NCBI GenBank assembly: GCA_030533405.1
Contig: JAUNJF010000001.1
Span: 1-64,000, forward strand
Reading direction: 5' to 3'
Origin: Eubacteriales bacterium
GTDB taxonomy: Bacteria; Bacillota; Clostridia; Lachnospirales; Lachnospiraceae
DNA length: 64,000 nucleotides
Of the stretch, positions 46,631 to 54,973 are shown one piece after another (the first letter of the stretch is position 1; the number at the start of each line of letters is the position of its first letter). The position numbers and the translations under genes were made by a program. The notes under the pieces are model-generated. The model was not told where the DNA came from, did no database searches, and was given only the letters and a program-made list of their open reading frames with translations.

Positions 46631-46870
46631 ATGAAAAACAGGATAAGAACGGATATGAATGGTATTCCATTTAGGTTTTCTAGTCTTGATTTAGATGATG
46701 CAGAAATATCAAAAGTGTGTCATGAAATAAACACAGTATATTTTGTGAAATATCAAAATAAAAAATTGATTATGCATCGAACCATGGATTCTCAAAAGTT
46801 TTGGTGCATATATTTTGTAGAAAATAGAGGTTATGGAGATTATAATATTATTGAAAAATATTATGATTAG
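46631..46870 (+). CDS. Small hypothetical protein
   Basis: A 79-residue protein with no membrane segment or recognised motif, containing Tyr-rich YFVKYQNKKLIMHRTM and ending YGDYNIIEKYYD. The ribosome binding site is weak (AAGAAGTGA). It ends exactly where the first structured leader element begins. It may be part of a small accessory cluster with the next gene. Confidence 0.5.
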   Translation: MKNRIRTDMNGIPFRFSSLDLDDAEISKVCHEINTVYFVKYQNKKLIMHRTMDSQKFWCIYFVENRGYGDYNIIEKYYD

Positions 46871-46960
46871 GAGGAACACTTATGAAACGAAGTTTCATAA
46901 TTGGAATGTGTTCCGACGACATGGCAGGATTCATAAAATGAATCGTGCCGTTACATATTA
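46869..46960 (+). promoter_or_regulatory. Two-hairpin leader element, copy A
   Basis: Hairpin 1 pairs GGAACACTTATGAAAC (46873-46888) with GTTTCATAA (46892-46900) and GTGTTCC (46908-46914), leaving a 7-base bulge. Hairpin 2 pairs GGCA-GATTCAT (46923-46934) with ATGAATC-TGCC (46938-46949). The element also contains a 19-codon ATG frame (46882-46941) with a perfect AGGAGG site. It lies directly before the gene at 46977, whose own GGAGGAACACTTATGA context repeats the left arm of hairpin 1. Copy B at 48306-48398 is near-identical and inverted. Confidence 0.65.
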
Positions 46961-46976
46961 GAGGGGAGGAACACTT

Positions 46977-47198
46977 ATGACGGATTTAATAAAAAGATTA
47001 AGTGAAATACCAGATGTGTATGATGATTTCGTTTTAGGTGTAATTAATTATGCTAAAAGAAGTCCTGAACATATAGAGTTATTAAATTGCTTCATGGATG
47101 ATGCTTCTGTTTTAGAAACGTCGGACATAATTGAATTTATAATAAAACAGCCTGACTTTCATGAATATAGTGCAACAATCCAACAAAAAGTCGGTTAA
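46977..47198 (+). CDS. Small hypothetical protein behind leader element A
   Basis: A 73-residue acidic, helical protein (MTDLIKRLSEIPDVYDDFVL...) with no membrane segment or recognised motif. The GGAGG site at 46965-46969 gives a clear start. Its upstream region is the copy A leader, suggesting that its expression is controlled together with the capA-like gene carrying copy B. I do not recognise a family. Confidence 0.65.
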   Translation: MTDLIKRLSEIPDVYDDFVLGVINYAKRSPEHIELLNCFMDDASVLETSDIIEFIIKQPDFHEYSATIQQKVG

Positions 47199-47220
47199 CG
47201 ATTAAATTTATATAATTGAA

Positions 47221-47256
47221 AAGGTTGTCTATCGAGAAAATTGATAGGCAACCTTT
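47221..47256. terminator. Bidirectional terminator between convergent genes
   Basis: AAGGTTGTCTATC (47221-47233) pairs with GATAGGCAACCTTT (47243-47256) around a 9-base loop. A T-run follows on the right and an A-run lies on the left. It serves both the 73-residue gene and the capA-like gene. Confidence 0.85.
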
Positions 47257-47261
47257 TTTCA

Positions 47262-48287
47262 TCATTTTTTAACAACAGGTTTTCCATTGGTTTGAAATGT
47301 AACACCCATTGTGCGGCTCATGTTGTTGATTTTGTTAATTACACGTGTTCTGCTTGCACCAGATAAAATCCTAGGCTGATAATCGTTTGTATAGGCAGTA
47401 GATGACAAAGAACAAGGAATGACCTTGATGTCAGATGTCTTTTTTACTTTACCATTTTTGACTGTAAATGTTTGTTGAAAAATCATGGTATCTTTGTCAG
47501 CTGGATTGGTGTTACCACCAAAACAGAAGTTGCCAAGACTGTATACGATGTAACGTCCTTTGTATTTTTCAATACCCTGAAGTACATGAGGGTGGTGTCC
47601 TAATACGAGTGTAGCACCGTCATTGATTGCATTTCTAGCCAGGTTTTTTTGGTTATAGTTTGGTGAATAGGATCTTTCAATTCCCCAATGGAAGCTGACA
47701 ATCACAATGGTTGCACCATTCTTTTTGGCTTTTTGAATGTTAGATCTTACGGTTGTACTAGTCACCCCATTTAAGGCATTAAATCCAAGAAAAGCAATCT
47801 TGACGCCTTTTACTTTTTTGTAGGCTATAATACTGTTGTTGCAATATTTTATTTTGTATTTTTTCAGTGTTGCAACGGTATCTGAATAGCCGTTCTTACC
47901 AAAGTCCATTGTGTGATTGTTGGCTGTATTGACTACTTCAACAGAACCTTCTGTCAAAATGTTTGCATATTTGGCAGGTCCTTTAAAGGTGAATTTTTTG
48001 TAAGCACGATTATTTGAGGTGGTAAGTGTTCCCTCGAGATTTACAATCGTTACATCATCCTTTGAAAATACCTTATGTACTTTTTTCAAAAAGTAAGCAT
48101 CGTTTTGTTTGCCATAAACATAGTTAAAACTGTTGTTGTAGCGAGAATCTACACCGAGTGTGCAATCTCCCGCTGCCGATATGGTTATTTTAGTTGTAGA
48201 TGACTTCTTTTTTGCATATGCTGTTTGTGGGAATAAGCAGGCGCAAAAAAGAAGAAGCATCAAAACATATATACTGCGTTTTTTCAT
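47262..48287 (-). CDS. CapA family (PGA_cap) secreted protein
   Basis: The 341-residue protein has a signal peptide (MKKRSIYVLMLLLFCACLFP, cleavage near AYA), then ISAAGDCTLGVD, VNLEGTLTTS, VVNTANNHTMDFG, IVSFHWGIERS and LVLGHHPHVLQGIEKYKGRYIVYSLGNF. These are the metal-binding motifs of the CapA/metallophosphatase-like family that acts in poly-gamma-glutamate capsules and related envelope functions. No capBC genes are present. Leader element B lies directly upstream. Confidence 0.88.
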   Translation of the reverse strand: MKKRSIYVLMLLLFCACLFPQTAYAKKKSSTTKITISAAGDCTLGVDSRYNNSFNYVYGKQNDAYFLKKVHKVFSKDDVTIVNLEGTLTTSNNRAYKKFTFKGPAKYANILTEGSVEVVNTANNHTMDFGKNGYSDTVATLKKYKIKYCNNSIIAYKKVKGVKIAFLGFNALNGVTSTTVRSNIQKAKKNGATIVIVSFHWGIERSYSPNYNQKNLARNAINDGATLVLGHHPHVLQGIEKYKGRYIVYSLGNFCFGGNTNPADKDTMIFQQTFTVKNGKVKKTSDIKVIPCSLSSTAYTNDYQPRILSGASRTRVINKINNMSRTMGVTFQTNGKPVVKK

Positions 48288-48305
48288 AATTATTCCTCCA
48301 TAATT

Positions 48306-48398
48306 TAATATGTAGTGGCACGATTCATTCTATGAATCTTGCCATGTCGTCGGAACACATTCCAGTTATGAAACTTCGTTTCATAAGTGTTCTTCCTC
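48306..48398 (-). promoter_or_regulatory. Two-hairpin leader element, copy B
   Basis: Read on the minus strand this matches copy A at 82 of 87 positions from GAACAC to ACATATTA. All five differences fall in predicted loops, bulges, the internal mismatch or the linker. It ends about 19 bases before the capA-like ATG and contains an equivalent 19-codon frame (48384 down to 48325) with a GAGGAAG site 7 bases upstream. It is therefore the 5' leader of the capA-like gene. Confidence 0.65.
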
Positions 48399-48476
48399 AT
48401 TATACCATGATAACTTGCCTTTGCGAAATAGATGAATTACAATTATCTAATGAATAGTAATTTGGAGGTAGTTGGA

Positions 48477-49514
48477 TTGCATATTTTAGTGATATTTACT
48501 GGCGGAACCATTGGAAGCACGATTCAGGATGGATATATTTCTACAGATCATAAGAAAAAATACAAGTTAATTGAACAGTTCAAAGAACAGACGGATCAGG
48601 ATGTAACATTTGACGTGTTGGAGCCGTATACGGTGCTGAGTGAAAATATGACAGGCGAATATTTGTCAAAGCTGGGAGCTTGTTTAGAGAGCGTGGATTT
48701 GTCAGTGTATGATGGTGTAATTATGACACACGGAACAGACACGCTTCAATATACGGCAGCAGCATTAAGCTATGCATTTCCTGATATAGAAAAACCGGTA
48801 TTGCTGGTTTCCAGTCAATATGTATTGGATCATTTAGATGCAAATGGTGGCGCTAATTTTGCAGCGGCGGTTACCTTTGTTCAGGAGAAAGCGGGAACGG
48901 GAATATATGTGGCTTATCGAAACGCAGATGGTGTCGTGTATTTTCATAAAGGAAATCGTGTTTTGCCACATTTGCCATATAGTGATGAGGTGTATAGCGT
49001 GAAGGGGCAGTATTATGCATCGATACAAAATGCACATGTTGTAAAAAACGAAGGATATATTGATTTTGAAGAAGAAACAGAAAAGCTCGCACTTCACATG
49101 CCACAAAATTGGAATTCAGGTATATTAAGAATTGCGCCATTTCCAGGTATGGAATATCCGCAACCAGATTGGATCAATATTAGGGCTGTTCTATTAGACA
49201 CGTATCATTCTGGTACGCTTTGTAGTAACACACCAAATATGACTACGTTTTTTGAGGAAGCAGCAAAGCACAAGATTCCTGTTTTTGTGACTGGTGGAGA
49301 TGTGAATGGTGTGGATTATGAAAGTGTAAAATGGTGGAAGGAGTTGCAGGTTGTTACATTGCCAGCAGCCTCTCCGATTGCGATGTACATGAAGTTATGG
49401 ATGGTGATTGATGCGGTAAATGAGATGTCGGAAGATTCGTATCTTTTGGTAAGAAGATGGATGGAGACAAGTGTAAATGGAGACTTTGTAACAGGCGTAC
49501 ATCTTTCAACATAA
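48477..49514 (+). CDS. Asparaginase
   Basis: Type I/II asparaginases hydrolyse Asn to Asp and ammonia. The 345 residues include the first catalytic Thr in LVIFTGGTIGS and the second in MTHGTDTLQYTAAALSYAF, plus PVFVTGGDVNGVDYE. No signal peptide is visible, so it is cytoplasmic. The TTG start at 48477 is chosen because TGGAGGT lies 7 bases upstream; the upstream in-frame ATGs have none. Confidence 0.88.
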   Translation: MHILVIFTGGTIGSTIQDGYISTDHKKKYKLIEQFKEQTDQDVTFDVLEPYTVLSENMTGEYLSKLGACLESVDLSVYDGVIMTHGTDTLQYTAAALSYAFPDIEKPVLLVSSQYVLDHLDANGGANFAAAVTFVQEKAGTGIYVAYRNADGVVYFHKGNRVLPHLPYSDEVYSVKGQYYASIQNAHVVKNEGYIDFEEETEKLALHMPQNWNSGILRIAPFPGMEYPQPDWINIRAVLLDTYHSGTLCSNTPNMTTFFEEAAKHKIPVFVTGGDVNGVDYESVKWWKELQVVTLPAASPIAMYMKLWMVIDAVNEMSEDSYLLVRRWMETSVNGDFVTGVHLST

Positions 49515-49517
49515 AAC

Positions 49518-49546
49518 TTTCCATTTTTCTGGTTTAATGGTATAAT
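49518..49546 (+). promoter_or_regulatory. Candidate promoter of the flavodoxin/SCP2 gene
   Basis: TTTCCA at 49518-49523 and a perfect TATAAT at 49541-49546, spacer 17 bases. Confidence 0.5.
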
Positions 49547-49576
49547 GTTGGAACATAAGCGAGCATTGGGAAAGAG

Positions 49577-50671
49577 GTGAGTCTTACGAAAATCAACATT
49601 TATTACGGCGGAAGAGGTTTGATTGAGGACCCGACCATTTATGTATTGAATAAAATAACAGAAGTATTAAAAGAGCTTCGTGTTGAGGTGAATCGATTTA
49701 ATATTTTTGAAGATAAGAATGCGATTGCAACATTACCAGCAACACTCAAAGAAGCAGATGGTGTCATTTTGGCGACAACGGTTGAGTGGTTTGGTATTGG
49801 CGGATATATGCAGCAGTTTTTGGATATGTGTTGGCTCTATGCAGATAAGCAGGAGTTAAGCAGTATGTATATGTTACCAGTTGTTATGGCGACAACCTAT
49901 GGCGAACGTGATGCGGAGCTGAATCTGGTAAAAGCGTGGGAGACATTAGGAGGTATTCCAATCACTGGTTTGGTTGCTTATGTAGAGAATTTGGAAGAGT
50001 TTGAACAGAATGAGAATTATAGCAAGATTATCGAAAAGAAAGTAGAGACTCTGTATCGTTCCATTTCCCAAAAGACACAAAGCCTGCCAACAAGTAACTT
50101 GGCAGTGAAGACAAGTTTGTTGAAAACAAGAACCATTGAACTTACACCACAGGAGAGCGAGCAGCTGTCTAAGTTTGTAAGTGATGAGGCATATGTAAAG
50201 CAACAAAAGGAAGATATTGAAGAGTTGTCTGCCATGTTTAAGCAGATGTTAAGTAGTGGTTCTGTGGATGAAGAATCGTCACAAAAAGCAGACAGTGAAA
50301 AGGAAGAAAAAGGCACATACGCAACAGGCAAAGAACAGGATATTGATGCGGCAGCGGATATTACTGTCGGTGCATTTATACAGGGTTATCGTGCACAGCC
50401 TGATTTTACAGCTTCTTATGCCATTATTATTTCTGATAAAGATTTGATTTTACATTTAGAGGTCACACCGGATCATGTGAAGGCATTTTATGCTGCGACA
50501 GATGAGGCAGATGTTATTTTAAAGACTACAAGTAAGGTATTAGATAATGTCCTTCTTGGAAAGAATAGTTTCCAGAAAGGATTTATGGCAGGAGAGATTT
50601 CTGCAAAGGGTAACTTTAAGACCCTACGTATGTTAGATACAATTTTCCCATTTGGGAACAAGTTAAGCTAG
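49577..50671 (+). CDS. Flavodoxin-like reductase fused to an SCP2 domain
   Basis: The 364-residue protein has an N-terminal flavodoxin-fold part (INIYYGGRGLIEDPTIYVL, then ADGVILATTVEWFGIGGYMQQF, VVMATTYGERDAELNL) resembling NAD(P)H-dependent FMN reductases. After a Glu/Lys linker (about 215-255), a C-terminal SCP2 sterol-carrier-like domain follows (GAFIQGYRAQPDF, LHLEVTPDHVKAFYA, FQKGFMAGEISAKGNFKTL). The start is GTG 49577 and its AGAGGTG region overlaps it, so it is uncertain. The SCP2 domain may bind a lipid or hydrophobic substrate. Confidence 0.78.
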   Translation: MSLTKINIYYGGRGLIEDPTIYVLNKITEVLKELRVEVNRFNIFEDKNAIATLPATLKEADGVILATTVEWFGIGGYMQQFLDMCWLYADKQELSSMYMLPVVMATTYGERDAELNLVKAWETLGGIPITGLVAYVENLEEFEQNENYSKIIEKKVETLYRSISQKTQSLPTSNLAVKTSLLKTRTIELTPQESEQLSKFVSDEAYVKQQKEDIEELSAMFKQMLSSGSVDEESSQKADSEKEEKGTYATGKEQDIDAAADITVGAFIQGYRAQPDFTASYAIIISDKDLILHLEVTPDHVKAFYAATDEADVILKTTSKVLDNVLLGKNSFQKGFMAGEISAKGNFKTLRMLDTIFPFGNKLS

Positions 50672-50696
50672 GGAATATAAGAGGATGTGAACGAAT

Positions 50697-52346
50697 ATGT
50701 CTTATATGGCATTATATAGAAAGTGGAGACCAGATGAATTTGACGAGGTAAAGGGTCAGGAGCATGTGGTGACCACATTGAAGAATCAGATTACACATGA
50801 TCGCGTAGGTCATGCTTATCTGTTTTGTGGAACAAGAGGAACGGGTAAGACAACGGTTGCGAAATTGTTTGCGAAAGCAGTCAATTGTGAGTATCCGTTA
50901 GAAGATGGAAGTCCGTGTAATGAATGTCCGACCTGCAAAGCAATCAGTGCAGGGACTTCATTAAATGTAATAGAAATTGATGCGGCTTCTAACAACGGTG
51001 TGGATAATATTCGTGAGATTCGAAATGAAGTACAGTATTCTCCAACCGAAGGAAAACGAAAAGTGTATATTATCGATGAGGTGCATATGCTTTCCATTGG
51101 AGCATTTAATGCACTTTTGAAAACCTTAGAGGAACCGCCTTCTTATGTGATATTTATTTTGGCAACAACGGAGGCGCATAAGATTCCAATCACTATTTTA
51201 TCTCGATGTCAGCGATATGATTTTAGAAGAATTAGTCTGGAAACGATATATGAGCGTTTGGCGGACTTGCTCAAGCGAGAAGGCATCGAGGCAGAGGAAA
51301 AAGCAATTCGTTATGTGGCAAAAGCTGCAGATGGTTCGATGCGTGATGCACTGAGTTTATTAGATCAGTGTATTGCATTTTATCTGGGGCAGACGCTTAC
51401 CTATGAAAATGTATTAGAGGTGCTAGGTGCAGTAGATGTTGAGGTGTTTAACACTTTTATGACACACATTGCAAAAAGTGATACTATGGGTGCACTTAAG
51501 GTTGTGGATGAGATTATCTGGCAGGGTAGGGAACTCTCCCAGTTTGTAGCAGATTTTACGTGGTATATGCGTAATCTGTTGTTACTGAAAACATCGGATG
51601 ATGTGACGGATCAGCTGGATTTGTCTGCTGAGAATCTGGCGAGTATGAAAGAGGTGGCTGCACAGGTTCAGTCAGAGCAGCTGATGCGATATATTCGCGT
51701 ATTTTCTGAGATGTCGAATCAGATTCGATATGCTACACAAAAACGTGTAACGCTTGAATTAGCGGTTATGAAGCTGACGACACCGCAAATGGAAACCAAC
51801 ATGGATTCTTTGTTGGACCGAATTCGTGTGTTGGAAGACAAAATGGAGCAAGGTGCATTTTCCATGAGTCAGGAACAGATGGCGTCATTACTTGCCAGTG
51901 CAGGAACGGTAGGCGAGGGGAATGTGTCTGGTGAAACACAGGCAGTACCTGATATTAACCGGGAAGAGATTTTGAAAAGAGAATTAGAACCTGCAGAATA
52001 TGATGATATGAAACAGATTATGGAGAGTTTGCAGGAGATTAAAACCAATGAAACGTATCGTAATCGCATTGGAGCGGGAACGCTATCGATGTTAGAACGA
52101 GCAAGTATCAACATTGGACATGATAAAAAGTCGTTATTGTTTTCCTTTGATGGAAGCATGGAAGGACAGATGGCAAATAAGCGTTTTTCCATGGAGGGAA
52201 CAAAGGAAGCCTTGCAGGCAGCAATTGGTGACTTAACTGGAAAGCAGGTGGATATCACCTGTCAACAGAAGGAAAGCTTGGAAGAAAGTAATTTATCCAA
52301 CATTAATTTGTCAAAGGTAAATTTTGGGATTGAAATGATGGATTGA
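50697..52346 (+). CDS. dnaX: DNA polymerase III subunits gamma and tau
   Basis: DnaX loads the sliding clamp. The 549 residues include Walker A FCGTRGTGKTTVAKLFAKAV, the zinc-binding CNECPTC (with a preceding Cys), IEIDAASNNGVDNIREI, Walker B VYIIDEVHML and sensor regions. The C-terminal tau part is shorter and less conserved. dnaX-ybaB-recR is the standard bacterial order; no SRP RNA was seen upstream. Confidence 0.96.
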   Translation: MSYMALYRKWRPDEFDEVKGQEHVVTTLKNQITHDRVGHAYLFCGTRGTGKTTVAKLFAKAVNCEYPLEDGSPCNECPTCKAISAGTSLNVIEIDAASNNGVDNIREIRNEVQYSPTEGKRKVYIIDEVHMLSIGAFNALLKTLEEPPSYVIFILATTEAHKIPITILSRCQRYDFRRISLETIYERLADLLKREGIEAEEKAIRYVAKAADGSMRDALSLLDQCIAFYLGQTLTYENVLEVLGAVDVEVFNTFMTHIAKSDTMGALKVVDEIIWQGRELSQFVADFTWYMRNLLLLKTSDDVTDQLDLSAENLASMKEVAAQVQSEQLMRYIRVFSEMSNQIRYATQKRVTLELAVMKLTTPQMETNMDSLLDRIRVLEDKMEQGAFSMSQEQMASLLASAGTVGEGNVSGETQAVPDINREEILKRELEPAEYDDMKQIMESLQEIKTNETYRNRIGAGTLSMLERASINIGHDKKSLLFSFDGSMEGQMANKRFSMEGTKEALQAAIGDLTGKQVDITCQQKESLEESNLSNINLSKVNFGIEMMD

Positions 52347-52376
52347 TATATTAAATAATTAGGAGGATATTAGAAA

Positions 52377-52727
52377 ATGGCAAAGCGTGGAGGATTTCCA
52401 GGAGGAATGCCTGGTAACATGAATAATTTGATGAAGCAGGCTCAAAGAATGCAGAAGCAGATGGAGGAGCAGGCAAAGGCATTGGAGGAGAAAACATACG
52501 AGGCAACTGCTGGTGGTGGTGTTATTAAGGTTACCATTTCTGGTAAAAAAGAATTAACTGAGGTGCACATTGATCCTGAAGCAGTAGATCCAGATGATGT
52601 TGAAATGTTAGAGGATTTGGTTATGGCTGCTGTAAACGAAGCAATTCGTATGCAGGAAGAAGATCAGAATGAGCAAATGTCTAAGATTACTGGTAATATG
52701 GGCGGTCTTGGAGGTCTGCCATTTTAA
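52377..52727 (+). CDS. ybaB: YbaB/EbfC nucleoid-associated protein
   Basis: The 116-residue protein has a Gly-rich N-terminus ([17 protein letters not shown]), the coiled-coil [18 protein letters not shown], and the core [23 protein letters not shown]. It is a DNA-binding protein found between dnaX and recR. Its last base overlaps recR's first, so the two are translationally coupled. Confidence 0.95.
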   Translation: MAKRGGFPGGMPGNMNNLMKQAQRMQKQMEEQAKALEEKTYEATAGGGVIKVTISGKKELTEVHIDPEAVDPDDVEMLEDLVMAAVNEAIRMQEEDQNEQMSKITGNMGGLGGLPF

Positions 52728-53323
52728 TGGATCTCTATAGCGAGCAGGTGAATCTTTTGGTAGAGCAGTTGGGTAGATTGCCGGGCATAGGTCATAAATC
52801 TGCGCAACGCTTGGCATATCACATTATTAATATGCCAGAAGATCAGGTTAAGGCACTATCTTCGTCGATTATTAATGCGAAGGAAAATGTGCGATACTGT
52901 CAGGAATGTTTTACACTGACAGACAAAGAGGTTTGTCCAATCTGTTCTTCACAAAACCGTGATAAGAAAACGATTATGGTGGTGGAGACACCGAGAGACT
53001 TAGCTGCATATGAGAGAACCGGCAAATATAATGGTGTGTATCATGTATTGCATGGTGCGATTTCTCCGAAACTTGGTATTAGTCAGGAGGATATCAAGTT
53101 AAAGGAATTAATCGTAAGGCTCCGAGGGGATGTAGATGAATTGATTGTTGCAACCAATTCCGGTGTGGAAGGCGAGATTACAGCGATGTATATCAGTAAA
53201 CTCGTAAAACCGACAGGAATCAAGGTAACAAGAATTGCATCAGGAATTCCAGTTGGAGGCGACCTTGAGTGTATTGACGAAGTAACACTTTTGCGTGCAT
53301 TAGAGGGCCGTGTAGATTTGTGA
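52727..53323 (+). CDS. recR: Recombination protein RecR
   Basis: RecR joins RecO/RecF in loading RecA. The 198-residue protein has a helix-hairpin-helix ([17 protein letters not shown]), a Cys4 zinc finger ([16 protein letters not shown]), and a Toprim domain ([13 protein letters not shown], then [18 protein letters not shown]). Length and order are canonical. Confidence 0.96.
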   Translation: MDLYSEQVNLLVEQLGRLPGIGHKSAQRLAYHIINMPEDQVKALSSSIINAKENVRYCQECFTLTDKEVCPICSSQNRDKKTIMVVETPRDLAAYERTGKYNGVYHVLHGAISPKLGISQEDIKLKELIVRLRGDVDELIVATNSGVEGEITAMYISKLVKPTGIKVTRIASGIPVGGDLECIDEVTLLRALEGRVDL

Positions 53324-53363
53324 TGACATATAAAGACAATTTAGAAAAAGGAGGAAGGTATAC

Positions 53364-54440
53364 ATGAAGAAAATAGGTATGTTAACAAGTGGTGGTGACT
53401 GTCAGGCATTGAACGCTACCATGAGGGGTGTTGTTAAGGGTTTATGTAACATGTATAAGGATGTAGAAATTTATGGTTTCTTAGAGGGCTATAAAGGTCT
53501 CATTCGAAACAACTATAAGTTGTTGAAAGCTGAGGACTTTTCTGGAATTCTTACAAAGGGTGGTACCATTTTAGGTTCTTCTCGTCAGCCGTTTAAGTTG
53601 ATGGAACAACCAACCGAGGATGGAATCGACAAAGTAAAGGCGATGAAAGAGACCTACAAAAATCTCGATTTGGACTGCCTGGTTGTATTAGGCGGAAATG
53701 GCTCACAAAAGACAGCGAACTTATTAAGTGAGCAGGGATTAAATGTTATTGGTCTTCCAAAAACAATTGATAATGACCTTTGGGGAACAGATATGACATT
53801 TGGATTTCAATCAGCTGTGGATATTGCAACACAGGCAATTGATTGTATTCATACAACAGCTGCTTCACATAACCGTGTATTCTTAGTAGAGATTATGGGA
53901 CACAAAGTAGGACATATCACATTACATGCGGGCATTGCAGGTGGTGCGGATATCATTCTTCTTCCAGAGATTCCATATGATATTAAGAGTGTCTGCAAAG
54001 CATTAGAGAAGCGTTCTAAGGCAGGAAAAGGGTTCTCGATTATCGCAGTTGCAGAAGGTGCAATCTCAAAAGAGGATGCAGCGCTTCCAAAGAAGAAGAG
54101 AAAAGAAAAGATTGCAAATCGTGTCTATCCTTCTGTTGCTTATGAAATTGCAGATCAGATTAAGGAAGCTTGTGGATGTGAGGTTCGAATTGCCGTTCCG
54201 GGACATACACAAAGAGGTGGTAGTCCAAATGCATACGACAGAGTGCTTTCTTCAAGATTTGGTGCATATGCAGCACAGTTAATTAAGGATGAGAAGTATG
54301 GCCGCTTGGTTGTATTAAAGGATAATGATGTAACAGATATTGCACTTTCTGAATCAGCAGGAAAGTTAAAATATGTATCACCAGAAGACAGCATTGTACA
54401 AAATGCAAGAGCATTAGGTATTTCCTTCGGTGATGAATAA
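53364..54440 (+). CDS. 6-phosphofructokinase, atypical active site
   Basis: PFK phosphorylates fructose 6-phosphate in glycolysis. The 358 residues follow the PfkA fold: KKIGMLTSGGDCQALNATMRG, VVLGGNGSQKTANLL, GLPKTIDNDLWGTD, EIMGHKVGHITLHAGIAGG and GHTQRGGSPNAYDRVL. Compared with E. coli, Asp103 of the GGDGS motif is Asn, Gly104 is kept, and Gly124 is Lys (PKTIDND). Such combinations occur in PPi- or ATP-using group III enzymes, so the phosphoryl donor is uncertain. AGGAGG precedes the ATG. It follows recR by 40 bases. Confidence 0.88.
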   Translation: MKKIGMLTSGGDCQALNATMRGVVKGLCNMYKDVEIYGFLEGYKGLIRNNYKLLKAEDFSGILTKGGTILGSSRQPFKLMEQPTEDGIDKVKAMKETYKNLDLDCLVVLGGNGSQKTANLLSEQGLNVIGLPKTIDNDLWGTDMTFGFQSAVDIATQAIDCIHTTAASHNRVFLVEIMGHKVGHITLHAGIAGGADIILLPEIPYDIKSVCKALEKRSKAGKGFSIIAVAEGAISKEDAALPKKKRKEKIANRVYPSVAYEIADQIKEACGCEVRIAVPGHTQRGGSPNAYDRVLSSRFGAYAAQLIKDEKYGRLVVLKDNDVTDIALSESAGKLKYVSPEDSIVQNARALGISFGDE

Positions 54441-54453
54441 TTAAGTCACATGC

Positions 54454-54503
54454 ATCTCCTTACAGGCATATTCTAGTAATATGGAAAATGTCTGTAAGGA
54501 GAT
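54454..54503 (+). promoter_or_regulatory. Hairpin that buries the ribosome binding site of the next gene
   Basis: ATCTCCTTACAG (54454-54465) pairs perfectly over 12 bases with CTGTAAGGAGAT (54492-54503), which contains the AAGGAGA site for the ATG at 54509. An inner CATATT/AATATG stem extends the hairpin. No T-run follows, so it is not an ordinary terminator. It looks like a translational switch or thermosensor. Confidence 0.6.
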
Positions 54504-54508
54504 TATTT

Positions 54509-54898
54509 ATGAGTATGTCTGGATTTCATTATGATTTGGATTCAATGTTTCCAAAGGAGCCAGATTTTTATGCAAACGAGGAACTTTGCATGAAAGATTA
54601 TGAATACATGAAACGTTTATATCCGAAGGAGGAACGTCTCATTTCTTCTGTGTTAGAAGATTATATGGATCAGTTTGAATATGAAGGTAGTCCAATGTAT
54701 GCGCAATATCCAGATGCGGTTACCATTTATCGGATTGCCAGTGAGATTTGGAAAAAGATGTCATGGAAAGATGATGACAAGGATAAGGAGAAAATGAAGG
54801 ATATGATACAGGTTATGGTGTGTCAGGAAATGTATGTTAGACGACGCAGACATGACCATTTTTGTCGAAAATTCAAGCATATGAATCCAGTACGTTAG
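54509..54898 (+). CDS. Small hypothetical protein with sequestered start
   Basis: A 129-residue acidic/basic protein (MSMSGFHYDLDSMFPKEPDF) with aromatic-rich helices. Later features are YPKEERLISSVLEDYMDQFEYEGSPMY, a DDDKDKEKMKDM linker, and a terminal RRRRHDHFCRKFKH. No membrane segment or known motif. It starts at 54509 with AAGGAGA 6 bases upstream. I do not recognise the family. It lies between the PFK gene and a large exported protein. Confidence 0.65.
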   Translation: MSMSGFHYDLDSMFPKEPDFYANEELCMKDYEYMKRLYPKEERLISSVLEDYMDQFEYEGSPMYAQYPDAVTIYRIASEIWKKMSWKDDDKDKEKMKDMIQVMVCQEMYVRRRRHDHFCRKFKHMNPVR

Positions 54899-54973
54899 GG
54901 TTGGATGCGCTTGATTAAGAAAATGAATACAACACATGTGGAGTGTGAAGAATAGATAAAGTAGGAGAACATT

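Noticed and set aside
46882-46941. The 19-codon frame in leader A as a conserved secreted or signalling peptide
   Set aside because: All three differing codons between the two copies are nonsynonymous and the changed bases lie in unpaired positions. The RNA or DNA structure, not the peptide, looks conserved. Kept as part of the leader, not as a CDS.
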